DNA from: Lineus longissimus
Taxonomy: Eukaryota; Nemertea; Pilidiophora; Heteronemertea; Lineidae
Assembly: GCF_910592395.1 (NCBI RefSeq)
Contig: NC_088314.1
Span: 15,723,998 to 15,787,997, forward strand
Direction of reading: 5' to 3'
Length of the DNA: 64,000 nucleotides
Positions 44,143 through 54,905 of the stretch are shown one piece after another (the stretch's first letter is position 1; each line of letters starts with the position of its first letter). The translations under genes and the position numbers were made by a program. The notes under the pieces were generated by a model. That model did not search any database and was not told the origin of the DNA. It saw nothing but the letters and a program-made list of their open reading frames with translations.

Positions 44143-47100
44143 TTAGAAGTAGTAGAGATGGACACGTTTTTTTTCCACAATCGGTTCCACAAATTGACCC
44201 TCTTTGGTAAGGTGGAGCTGACGACAGCGTTCAATGCACCTGAGGACGAAAGGATGACAATCTTTCTTTAAAAATCGACCACTTCCATTGCTCTTTTGAT
44301 AAACATACACGTATATTACTCGGAAAGAATGAGCTAAGCAAACCACTATAGACCCTTTATAGTAGTGAACTGAATTGACAAGCGCCCGAGAGCTAAGCTT
44401 CGGTAACTTATCCTCATACATTTTAATTGACTTGCTACCTTTGTCGAATTGTAGCATATGAACCCTAAGATATGTTCCATGCCTTATACGCATTTCATCA
44501 CATAAAAGTAGACATTTGTCCACCACATCACTGAGGCTTAATCCAACAGGATTGTGTATCTGCAATTGGATGTACCCATTTTTCAAGCGTATAAAGTTAT
44601 CTGTAATTTGCTGTTGATATAGCTTTATAAGGTAGTGTTTCCGGTGCATGCAATGCACTAGAACAAATCTTTCCATCATACTTATTCTCATTATTTTCCC
44701 TGAAGTAATGGTTGGTTTTGATTCTTTTCGTGATGACCAGAATTCGTCAGAGTTGGGAAATTCTAGGGTACGTCCGGAACCTCCCTTAAGAATATCGGTC
44801 ACGTGAATTCTATGCTTTTGCCCGCGAAGGAATATGATATACTGCTTATATTCACCAAGCACGCTAATACAATAGGGTAGATGGACCACTTTTTTAACAC
44901 ATTCGAATTGCCCATTCTTCGGGTCAGCTTTGAATATAAAGCATAACTTTTTATATCCAGCGGCTTTACATCGAATTGGGGCTGCCAGGTAATTGTTATA
45001 TGTCAACAGATTTCGACTACTTCCATGAAAGGCACTCTCATATGCGTAGCAGTGCCTATATTTGAGCATCTTAACTGGACGAGATTCCTAAAAAAGCAAA
45101 CGTTCAATTTGTGTGGCGCGCTGAGTCGTAGAACATATTCGGTATTTTCTTTTCTTGTAGATAATCCTCGCCAATCTACAACTAAGGCTGGGAGCACAAG
45201 AAATAAATGTCCGCGAGATCATGTCACACAGTCATGTCTTTAAAATCCTGCATTAATCGACAAAAAACGAACGGTTTGTTTTGTTAGCATAAGTAGAATG
45301 GTAGAAGGTTTTTTTGCTTGCATTTGTCCCTCATAATCATCTTAGAGAACGTTATTGACAAAACAGGCTCTTTCAAGCAGAGCATTTCTTATTGAGCTAT
45401 ATGATGATTCCAATAATGCTACCTATATACAACCCAGAAATCGAGAATTTCAATAGTATTGTTGGCCTCAAAAATTTATCTCGAGGGTATTCAAGTGTGA
45501 CGAACAGCGAATCTAATTTATTTCTATTGGTCAAAATGATGACTTAGACGCGGTCTTTCCGAACTGTCAAGTTTAGCTCACTCAGTAGCACTGCTGGCAT
45601 GGCATGTTATTTTGCAGAGTACATCCTGGATGAGTTAGACGCGGACTTTCCGAACTGTCAATTTTAGCTCACTCAGTAGCACTGCTGGCATGGCATGTTA
45701 TTTTGCAGAGTACATCGTGGGTTCGACTCCATTTGGAATCCTTTTTTCAATTAATTTTTTTCGCATATTATTATTTTACTTATTTTTACTTTAAATTGTT
45801 CAAGTCTTTTGCTATGATTTTGAAAATGGAAATGTTAACCAACTGGAGCTTGTCCGTATAAACGTGGATTTGGGGTTTTTCAAATAGATTTCCGGGAAAT
45901 TTCCGAAACAGATCAATGAAGTGGAGAAAAAAGCTCTACTTTGTTAATTATATGCATAATTATAATTTTTTAATTATTGGTGGTTATACGGACATGCGCT
46001 AGGAATGCCTGCGTCCTTTCCAACGGAGTCTGCTTCGATGCGACATAGCATGTTGAAATAAAATTGCTCAAGGTGATTTTTTTACCCTCCAAACAAGTCA
46101 TTCTGGGTAATCCAGAAATAGGATCCAGTTATCAAGGGGAAAGTTCACTTAGATGCTTCATACATAACGTACCATAATTTAGTTTTGAATCAATGTTACC
46201 GTTGAATTAGCACGAGTTGAAGTTCGGCAGTTTTGCGCCCCGCATGGGTATACTTCGACCTTAATGCACGTATATTCTAAAGCAGCAAGCCAGATGAGTT
46301 AAAAATAGTCAAATGATTTATCAATTTTGAAAGTTCTGTTAAGTCAATTTTTTCTACAGTCTTCTGTGAAAGCAATGTTCTCGTGATTGGGAATGGATAA
46401 CTTAATCAATGATTTAAGCGCCTGGCCAGGCGGCAATCCACCGACAGATAAACAAAATGTTCCACTGCTTAAATGAAACTTTCAAGAGTATGACAGAGAC
46501 CATATCTATCTAATGTAGCGCATAAGTAAGGAATGAAACCAAGTTGAGCATTGTTTTCCCCTTGACACAGTGAGTTATAGCGAAATGCAAATGCTTTGAG
46601 CGGCAGTGATTGCTCGGACATTGTAGAAAATTGTTTGAAGAATAGAATACATTTTTCGTCCAAGAGTCCTCTCATGCTGCATTGTCCTATCATAGATTGC
46701 GTTATCACAGTTCTGGTGTGTCTGCTGAAGCCCTGCATACTTGTTAAACAGAAGCGATGGGCTCGTTCGAGAATTAGACGGTTCGAATCGGTATGCTCTG
46801 ACCTAAGTTCACATCCATAAAGTGCTCTAGGAATGCAAACTAGACGATAAAGTTTTAAGCCGCAAATCGGGTTGAAACGAGTTGGCTTGGATACCTGGCT
46901 CTAAGATTGACATGAGCGTGCCTTTCAGCTTTTGAGAGGCAGATATTGCAATGTTGGTCGCTTTCGGATACTTATTCAGTGTTATTCCCAGGTGCACACT
47001 GGACGTGCTTTCAGTGATAAACTTAGGTCCCAGCTTCCACGTACGAAGTTGTTTCAATCGGGCCTATTGTTGCAGGGATTCGTCAAAAACTAGTATTGCA

Positions 47101-48179
47101 CATTATCATGGTGATAGTCATATCTGCATTTTATCGAATACAGTACTATTGTTGGAAATAATCAACAAACTGTGAAATAGAACCCATCAGTCACAGACCT
47201 TTTTTGCAAATGCTTCAACTTTGTCTCTCTTTTCGACGAGAAATGAATTGCTTCTTTTTCTGAATAATTGCTACGTTTGCTGTTTGCAGATTTGCGTTCG
47301 TTGACCAAGTTAGGCCTACTCCATTTGCAGTATAAGCATGTGTCATCTGCTTCTGTTGCTCACTCAGATTCTAAAGGTGCAACAATCGAATTTTGTGGAT
47401 ATCGGTACACTCCATCATGGGACCGATTTTTCCACCTCGCTTGTCCTGTGGATATCGGTACACTTTATCTTTGGACAGATTTTCCGACCTCGCCAGGCCT
47501 TTGGATATCGATACACTCTATCATATGACAGATTTACATACCATGCCAGTCTTGTGGGTATCGGTATACTCTATCATAGAACAGATTTACCTATCACGCC
47601 AGCCTTGTGGATATCGGTACACTGCTGATGTATCATAGGATAGACTTTCCGACCTCGCCAGTCCTGTAGATATCGGTACACTCTATCACATGACAGATTT
47701 TCCAACCTCTCCAGGCCTTTGTAATTCGGAACACTACATTATAGGACAGATTGACCTACCACGCCAGCTTTGTGGATATTGGTACACTGTTGATTTATCA
47801 GAGGACCGACTTACCTACCACACCAACCCTGTGGATAGCCCAAACGTACCTTCTCCATGTAACGTTGGTACATTCTGTAATGTCCTCCACGCGACACTTT
47901 TCCATAGGAAAAACATTTGGACTCCGCCGGCCTATAATTAGAGCTACACTGGCAGGTTTTGCTTCGTTTCCCGAAATTGTACTCTACTAAGGTGAGGTCA
48001 AGTGCTATCAGGCAACTTTTGGCGCATTCTAGGAGCGATCTATCCTGATCTCGCTGAGCAAAATCAGGAAATGGGATCAACTTATTTTGCCCAACTAGAA
48101 TAAATTTGAAGTTGGTAGCTTTCGCCAGCGTTGTAATTAACAGAGCAATTAAGAACACATAATTTTGCAAGTTGTCCAT
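44143..48179 (-). CDS. secreted PAN/apple-like protein, two exons, 424 aa
   Basis: Exon 1 is 48179-47850 (110 codons) and exon 2 is 45087-44143 (314 codons plus stop). The donor is AAG|GTACGT and the acceptor TTTTTTAG|GAA; both are phase 0. The N-terminus MDNLQNYVFLIALLITTLAKA is a typical signal peptide. Residues about 45-85 have the PAN/apple-like pattern CAKSC...YNFGKRSKTCQCSS. Exon 2 encodes about 300 residues with beta-rich segments (YKQYIIFLRGQKHRIHV, GSIVVCLAHSFRVIYVYVY) and two Cys pairs; the fold was not recognised. The protein is probably secreted. The intron contains a minisatellite, a LINE relic and a tRNA-like duplication. A paralogous exon 2 lies at 57178-58119, which supports the exon border and reading frame. 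Confidence 0.75.
45545..45750 (+). repeat. tandem duplication with tRNA-like Pol III boxes
   Basis: A unit of about 105 bp (TTAGACGCGG...TTTTGCAGAGTACATC) occurs twice. Each contains TAGCTCACTCAGTAGC, which resembles a tRNA A box. Only the second is followed by GTGGGTTCGACTCC, a good B box. A full cloverleaf could not be drawn, so a tRNA-derived SINE head is more likely than a tRNA gene. It lies in the intron of the PAN-like gene on the opposite strand. Confidence 0.5.
46469..47057 (-). pseudogene. LINE ORF2 relic in intron
   Basis: Minus-strand pieces read VHLGITLNKYPKATNIAISA, ASQKLKGTLMSILEPG, then MQGFSRHTRTVITQSMIG and RYGLCHTLESF. They are collinear with the C-terminal region of the LINE at 42774-43916 but about half identical, so it is an older or related subfamily. 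Frame breaks are present between pieces. Confidence 0.7.
47396..47835. repeat. minisatellite, about 54-bp unit, about 8 copies
   Basis: Units are built around GGATATCGGTACACTCTATC, a GACAGATTT word and CCACGCCAG(C/T)CTTGTGG. Copies are diverged at the 10-25 percent level. The array ends within about 15 bp of the 5' splice site (47850/47849) of the PAN-like gene's intron. Confidence 0.85.
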
Positions 48180-48935
48180 ATTAAAAGAGTACTTCTGTGA
48201 CCAGGCCTCAGGTCTTTTTTACGCATTCGTGGTGAAAATTCTATTCAGCATCGTATACGATGATTATACATGAATAATGTCAACAATATTCCTGAAAAAT
48301 TCGCAGTGAAAATCTTAACTCAAACAAAGTGTTTTCTGAATTGTTTACGAAGTTGTATGGGCCCGTCTTTAACTTCTATCTGGATTTTAGACTATAGATG
48401 GCATACTCTCCGACATGATCTTGTCATTTTGGTTGAAGTCTCTTACACTAGCACTGCCTTGGCCAGGATGTCCATGGTGAAATTAGAATGGTCATAGCGA
48501 TGGCGCACATGCAGAAGCTAACATACTCTTTGACCTACTTCACCGCGATGACAACTACATGAAATACAATACTGGGACCGACTCGTACCGCCTGGCTTGT
48601 CAGCTAAAGTGAGTTGATATCAATTATTTTTGATTTCGAATAAAAAAACTGATTGAATTCAGTTGCGTAGGCCTATGTCATTCAAAAGTCTTGTTTAACT
48701 AGCAAAGCGTATTTTGAAAACGGTATAGATCTATCGAAACACGTAAGTGTATGATACATTATTTCATCAGTATGCTTTCATGATTTAGTTTCCCTAAAAT
48801 CTTTTCATTTTTTTCAATTTCCGTTTTCTGATCCTCAATAAATGTACACCAAAACTATTGCCAACAAGTCAATATGGCCTATAAAGTTATTATTACATCA
48901 CGATATCATCATATTCCCATTCTATTGCATTCTGC
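48180..48935. other. no gene seen; upstream region of the PAN-like gene
   Basis: Contains the presumptive 5' UTR and promoter of the minus-strand gene starting at 48179. No confident core promoter motif or other coding segment is visible. Confidence 0.35.
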
Positions 48936-49240
48936 TTAAAGGCCATATATCTAGGTTTTTTGCCATTTTCTGCTGTAAGACGATTTCAAAAGTGTACCTA
49001 ACACTTTATACAATACAGAAAACCAAATGCAATTAGCTCCATCCATTTTGAAGATATAGCCAATTATGTGTTTGACAACTTGATTACCTAATCAGGCTAG
49101 CAACTGGCTTGTTAGAGCCAGGCGGCGGGTTCAGCAAAAGTTGTGATGTAGATCAGGTTATCTGTACATGTCATGCAATCAAAAAAGCAGGAGGGCCTTA
49201 ATTAATTATGCACACCTGGAAGTAATGTGTTTCATTCACT

Positions 49241-49591
49241 ATGGTGTATTGTGTGGCTCCGAATTGTGTCAAGGCTAGCACAAAGAACAATCGAATGACG
49301 GATGGGACCCATTTTCATGAATTTCCAAAGCCAGTTGAACGAGAGAGGAGGAAGCTGTGGATTCGGAAGTGCAAACGTGGAGTGTTGGAAGCCTGGGCCT
49401 TCGGCCAAACTTTGCAGTGATCACTTTATCGATACGGATTATCACATGAAGCCGGATATCTGCATCCAACTGAATATTAAATGCCACTTGTTAAAAACAG
49501 CTGTTCCATCTGTATTCAATTTGACCAACCCCACTAACATGCGACAGCCTCCAAAGGAACGTTCGTTAGCCAAAAAACGTAAACATCAAGA
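49241..49591 (+). pseudogene. THAP-domain exon with a 2-bp frameshift
   Basis: Starts MVYCVAPNC as in copy 2 but loses two bases near 49378 (copy 2 has CGTTTGGAG, here CGTGGAG). The frame breaks before ECWKPGPSAKLCSDHF. The second part remains open and continues through AVPSVFNLTNP, KERSLAKKRKHQE and a donor-like GAA|GTGAGT at 49591/49592. The exon was therefore once the first coding exon of a spliced THAP protein, as expected for Kolobok or P-type transposases. Dead in this copy. Confidence 0.7.
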
Positions 49592-49901
49592 AGTGAGTTG
49601 AACACTATTTCATGATTTATACACTGCTGATGCACACAACACTCATACTAACCAAATGGCACATGTCATCCACTGTACAGTGGCTACACAACCATGTCAA
49701 TTGCATTTAATGCCCGAGGCTGCTGAGGTCGGTTGTTATACATAATGTGTAGGCCCTATTGGGGCATGTGATACCGCATAGTGTCTTCTTGTTTTCCAGC
49801 CATAGCAAGGTGACAGCGACACAGGTCAGTGTCAGTGACAGCCACTGTCAATGACAGATTATTGTCATCTGACATCTAGGCCTATCTAACGTTGCACGGC
49901 A

Positions 49902-50275
49902 TTATATCGTCACGTGAAGATGATTGTGCATAATACCGTCACTTTTCAATAGTAGTTCAGTGTCATGACATAACTTGCGATACAACACAGACGAGGCGAA
50001 ACAATATTGTGCAAAATTAGTCTGTTCAAAAATCACACATGTTATGCATCTGCAACCGTCTATCAATGTCTTCTTTGCTATATCGGCAGGTCTGCCATGC
50101 AAATTCAATTGATTAACCACAAATTCTAATCACTTTCGTCCGAATGATCACTATCATTATGATCTAGTGATATTAATGGCTCGAACATGTACGGCTCAAC
50201 GTTTAAATATCCTTCTGTATCGACCAAAACATCCTCAAATTCACTGCTCTCACTCTCTAAACTGTATGCGGAAGC
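49902..50275 (-). pseudogene. P2X7-C-terminal-like fragment, interrupted (copy 3)
   Basis: Same organisation as at 39720-40095: N-terminal acidic piece from about 50275, stop, then the CRCITC-type block ending at 49902 (here with VIFEQTNFAQYC). Sequence between the pieces ends TTTGCATGGCAG, a possible splice acceptor. Identity of the domain is by motif only. Confidence 0.38.
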
Positions 50276-50614
50276 CATCTTGCTTTGTTCTGACTGGCCT
50301 GATCTACGTCATCAAAAAATCCCTAGCGGCCACATGTGGAACTAATCAAAAGTTGTGTGTGGTGGGAAATTCAAATAGTTTAAAATTGAAAATTGAAATA
50401 ACTAAATAATGACTTTATTATTAGAATTTTTTTAATGTCTGGGATCTTGTTTTTTTAACCCTCAACATATTTCATGAGTATCAAGCATGTTTTCAAACCT
50501 TGATATATGTCCTTTAAGCTAAATGAAAGAGATAAGATAAGGTGTAAACCACTGGAATGTCCTTATCAGTTACTGACAACATCAGGGATGTGTCAGACAG
50601 TATCAAACAGACAG

Positions 50615-52885
50615 TGTGTTATAAACTGACTACGATGACCTGCACTGCAACAATATCCACTCTGATGTTGCAACCATATATCCATTCTCTAAAGCAGCGA
50701 TAATATACTATACACGCATATTATATCTGCCAGTAATGGTTTCCATTGCACGTGTATTCAATGTATGATGTACGCGGAAAGATTGCTTGAACAAAATGGC
50801 GCAAACATGGCGATTTGCTGAAGGCTTTCGAGTCTGCTATAATGTACCCCTGTTTGATATTACTGAAGTGAATATCCATTCCCATTTTGAGCCAATTAAA
50901 CATGTTAAAGGCCAAAAACGTATCCTGATCACACAGTTATTTTCTATACGCTACCAAATTAGTGAGTCTTTGCCAAGTTGAAGGTCAAGCTTAGTTCAAG
51001 GTTGTTATTCGGTGAAATTACGGGAAGGTTTGATTTCATGGTTCATATATCAAACTGGAAAAGCGAATGAAGATGATATATTGTCAATTATAAAAATAAA
51101 AATTGACTGTCATCCTTAATGACTTATTAAGAATGGCTTAGGTATTTAAATTCGTAGGACGCATAACAAATCTCTGTATATATCAGTGATTAACCTTGGT
51201 TTTTTCAAAGTTGCCACACTCGGACAAAAGCTTCGGGATTACAAAATAAAACAAACGAAATGTTCGGAATTAAGCCATGAGAATATATCAGTCTCTATCA
51301 GATATACATAGAAACGTTATCCGATATACATGATTGGCTGCCATTGATGTGATGCTAATGATATGTCTGTGAGCTAACGTTTTGCAGGATGTTACTCGTA
51401 CTATATATAGGCGTTAGCTTGGTGAATGGCCTTAGAAAATGAACTGCACTTATGTCGGTATTATATGATATTCGCATCCATCTAAACCGCAATAAGATAC
51501 ACAAAAACATCAAAATCAGTCATTTGATGAAAAGGTTCCGATTTCGATATGACAACGTGTAGAAAAATGAATTTCAAGCGCGCTATTTCCAGGATGTATT
51601 TGAAGTATCACAAAGGGAGGTAAGCAGGTAAACAACATCGCAAAAGGAGTAAAAGCAACCAATGCGCCTCCATCAGATCCGTCCTAAATTAGTCACTTGA
51701 CGAACGGGTCAGGCATGCCAGGCGCTATAATAAAACACTACCGTTTCATGAATGCACGCCTGCGATTTGAAGCACGAACACGCAAGTTCAACACATCAAG
51801 GAACTGTTGAAGTAATACAGATTTTTACAAGCATATCCGAATGAATCAGCGTGTATTTCGTGGATACAAAATTCCCTGCACATTGAGGTCCTAAAAAAGG
51901 GCCGGCAAAGGACAGGCAAATAACCTCACGTAGGGATATTAATGGTTAAAACTTCTGTATACTTGATTAGACGTATACACACTCAGAGAATTGTTATCAT
52001 ACAACGTGTTAGCTAACCACTGTTTCGCCTAAAGTCAAACCACAACATGAAAAATGAAAATATCATTTATTGGACAATGGTCGATAGCGTGAAATCGATA
52101 CTGATCAATGTGGAAATTTAGTTGTGTGTCTGAATACACTAGAATCTTTAATTTTATAACCTGTAAGATCAAAGATTGCATGGATTTTGGCACATATAAT
52201 TTTTGTGTTTTGGTTATATCTTGGAATTTGGTTTTATCATAGACTTCATTTTTGAAGTGTATATACCCGCATTTACAAATTATTTACCCAAAAATGACAT
52301 ACACCAATATCCATCAACATATAGTCGAGTCGGCAGTGTCATATTTAACTTTTGTGTTTATGAGAGTGGGGAGGGCGGTAGAACGCCAATTTTCGTCTCA
52401 AAAGGCTCCAGATAGGCATGAAAAACACGTTTTTGACGATGTCTCGGTCAGGGGCCGGCAGTCACTCATCTCTGACGAGTCAGGTTAAGAATCAAGTACC
52501 CTATATGTGTATAGTCTTGGTTGCTGCCTTCGCCAACTTCACGACGTCGGATAGCGTCACGACAACGAAGCCACCTCTAAACCAATATAAGCCACCTCGA
52601 AATATACGAAGACTTATATTCATGTATGTCCTTATTCTGGACTAATACTTGTTCGAAAACATCTCGAAATGGGTTTTATATGTCTGACTTATCTTAATAG
52701 TTAACACAAAGTGACAAACATGAGCTTCTGCTGAAACTGTCAGAAATGTGACAGCATTGCGAGTCAACTCTACGACAATGCTGGGTATAGCACATACCAT
52801 CTGTCCAGATGCGCGGAATATAGCATTTGTATGTATATTGTGTTAGGTTATCGTATTCTCAAATATCAGCTTATTGTCCAAATTC
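50615..52885. other. no gene seen; contains one dispersed repeat pair
   Basis: AT-rich sequence without supported genes. The stretch about 51466-51715 is similar to 55614-55860 (shared CAAAAA(A/T)ATCAA, ATTTCCAGGAT, TTTGAAGTAT, AGCAGGTAA, CCGTCCTAAAT-type words in order). No function was recognised. Confidence 0.5.
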
Positions 52886-52889
52886 AACT

Positions 52890-53100
52890 TGTTGACCTAC
52901 ATTGTCGTCAATTATTTCCAATTGTCTCCAGCTCCAAAAGCAGTGCGCACAGCATCAACACTGATCCTCTCCCAAAACAAGCTGATCATTTTCACGACCT
53001 CTCAATGTTCGATTCTCGGTGTGACCGATTTTCCAGGCTTTCCAGATAGCACGTAGTTGGCATTTAAAAGCTTTCATGATGCCAGTATCCAGAGGGGTTC
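52890..53100 (-). pseudogene. pogo-type transposase relic (C-terminal)
   Basis: GTGTGACCGATTTTCCAGGC followed by TTTCCAGATAGCACGTAGTT and TGATGCCAGTATCCA parallels the segment of the pogo copy at 5040-5115 that encodes FKCHLRTIWKVWKIGHT. The minus-strand translation gives CQLRAIWKAWKIGHTEN. Only about 200 bp survive. Confidence 0.65.
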
Positions 53101-53191
53101 TAGTACGATTCCGATCCCCCCCCAATTGCCCCAGTAAAAATGCCTGTTTGGAGCTGAACTCTTTCTTTAAAAAAGTGTTTTCTCCTCCGCT

Positions 53192-54246
53192 TATGGCAAG
53201 CGGAGTGTCCAGTTATTAAATAAACCTAGATTTATTCAAAAAAAACTGGTTTTTTACCTAATAAACTAAGTTTATTTGGAAAAAATATAGGTTTTTTTAA
53301 AACAACCTTGTTTATTAGCTAATAAACCGAGTTTCTTTAATAAAACCAAGTTTTTTTTACTTTCTTTCCTAATAAAGTAGGTTTTTTAACAGAAACTAAC
53401 ATTTTATGCTAAAAAACCTGGTTTATTACCTAAAAAACTTGGTTTTTTACCACATAATCGTATAAAATGTAAGTTTCTAGACAGAAATGTCCATTTATTC
53501 AATAAAACAAGGTTTATTACCAAAACAACCTAGTTTATTTAAAAAAACTAAGTTTATTACTAATAAACCTAGTTTTTTTTTAAAAACCTGGTTTATTAGA
53601 AAACTTACATTTTTAAACCTCGATCCTACCTACATTGAGTTGACTGGGATGAGGTTAGGGCCTCACTAACTAGTTTACAGAGTGCAGTGCAGTGCAGCAT
53701 TAGTACCACGTGGTGCCGAGGTTGCCCATCCTCGTCCCGATAACATCGCATATTTGTGTACATGGGGCGAGGTAGAAAATACAAGTTTCTCGATAGAAAG
53801 TAGGTTTGTGCACGCCGTTTGTCCAGTTATTCAAAACAACCTACATTTTTATAATAAAACCAGGTTTTATTGCAAAAAACTAAGTTGTTTTGTATAAAAC
53901 CAAGTTTTTTACGTAAAAAGGTAGGTTTATTGGCCATTTGTCCAGTTATTGTTAATAAACCAAGATTCTTTGCTATAAAACTAAGTTTATTACCACTGGA
54001 TGAAAAACTTACATTTTAGGGAATAAAACCAAGTTTATTTGTTAAACTTGACATTTGTGGATAGAAACAAAGTTTATTAAGTTAAAAACTTGGTTTTATT
54101 AAAGAAACTCGGTTTATTAGCTAATAAACAAGGTTGTTTTAAAAAAACCTATATTTTTTCCAAATAAACTTAGTTTATTAGGTAAAAAACAAGGTTTTTT
54201 GAATAAATCTAGGATTTTTTAATTACTGGACACTCCGCTTGCCATA
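53192..54246. mobile_element. foldback of AAACC/GGTTT units, TATGG...CCATA, 6-bp TSD TCCGCT
   Basis: The ends TATGGCAAGCGGAGTGTCCA and its inverse are flanked by TCCGCT (53186-53191 and 54247-54252). The arms consist almost wholly of short AT-rich words such as AAACCTAGTTTATTA alternating with their own inverses, so they are palindromic at both element and word scale. A GC-richer island (about 53615-53780) forms the loop. No gene. Confidence 0.87.
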
Positions 54247-54689
54247 TCCGCTTGCACTCCCCAGACTCCCTTCATCCAAACCCAGCTAAAGAGAAGCTTT
54301 CGACGTGACGTAGTGAACTCCATTTTTCACAGTTGTCTATGGTTATGACTACACGGGATCTTGAAACAATGTATGCCTTGAACCATTTTTGAGGAACTGA
54401 TCTTTCACCACTATGATCCTGGCCCAATCTGTACCCTAACAAGGGTAAGAGATTGGGATTCACCCCATACGCACTTGCGGTTGAAGACATAACCTTATTT
54501 TAGAGGTACCATAGTAGTTACTCCGAATAGTGATGTATAGATTTCTGGGTCTATGACTTGAACTTAGTCCAAATTTTTATCACTTGTTCCATCTGTCAAA
54601 ATGACTCGTCGGAAAGTTCTTGTTTTTGGTTCATTGGTTTTGAGCCACTGTTGTTGCTTGCCACCATGCTTGTCTATGGTAGCTGATGG

Positions 54690-54905
54690 TGATACTGAGA
54701 GTGATGAAGACTGCGAAGATGTCTGAATGCTTATTCGGTTGCCCAGAAGATTTGGTATCTGGATGACTACATCCAGGCCCACCTTTATTACGCTGATCCA
54801 CAGACACCTACAGCATTCCCGCGGAGATATCAAATTCATCGACGAACCTTTCGGGACTGGTTAGCGAATGAGGATGATATCAGAAATGTACATGTGCAAC
54901 GGCTC
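54690..54905 (+). pseudogene. possible transposase HTH relic
   Basis: One plus frame reads AYSVAQKIWYLDDYI, then AFPRRYQIHRRTFRDWL and ANEDDIRNVHVQRLR before a stop. The end resembles the N-terminal psq-type HTH of pogo/Tigger transposases (RTFRDW...R-L). The rest of the protein is not visible nearby. Weak assignment. Confidence 0.3.

Larger units (their letters stand above)
48940..50513 (+). mobile_element. Kolobok-like TTAA element, copy 3 (longest)
   Basis: TTAA at 48936 and 50514 flanks AGGCCATATATCTAGGTTTT and its imperfect inverse. It contains the THAP exon with splice donor (plus strand) and the P2X7-C-terminal-like frame (minus strand). It is too short (1.57 kb) to encode a Kolobok transposase, and none is seen. 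It serves as the reference copy for 13628-14655 and 38937-40331. Confidence 0.82.
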
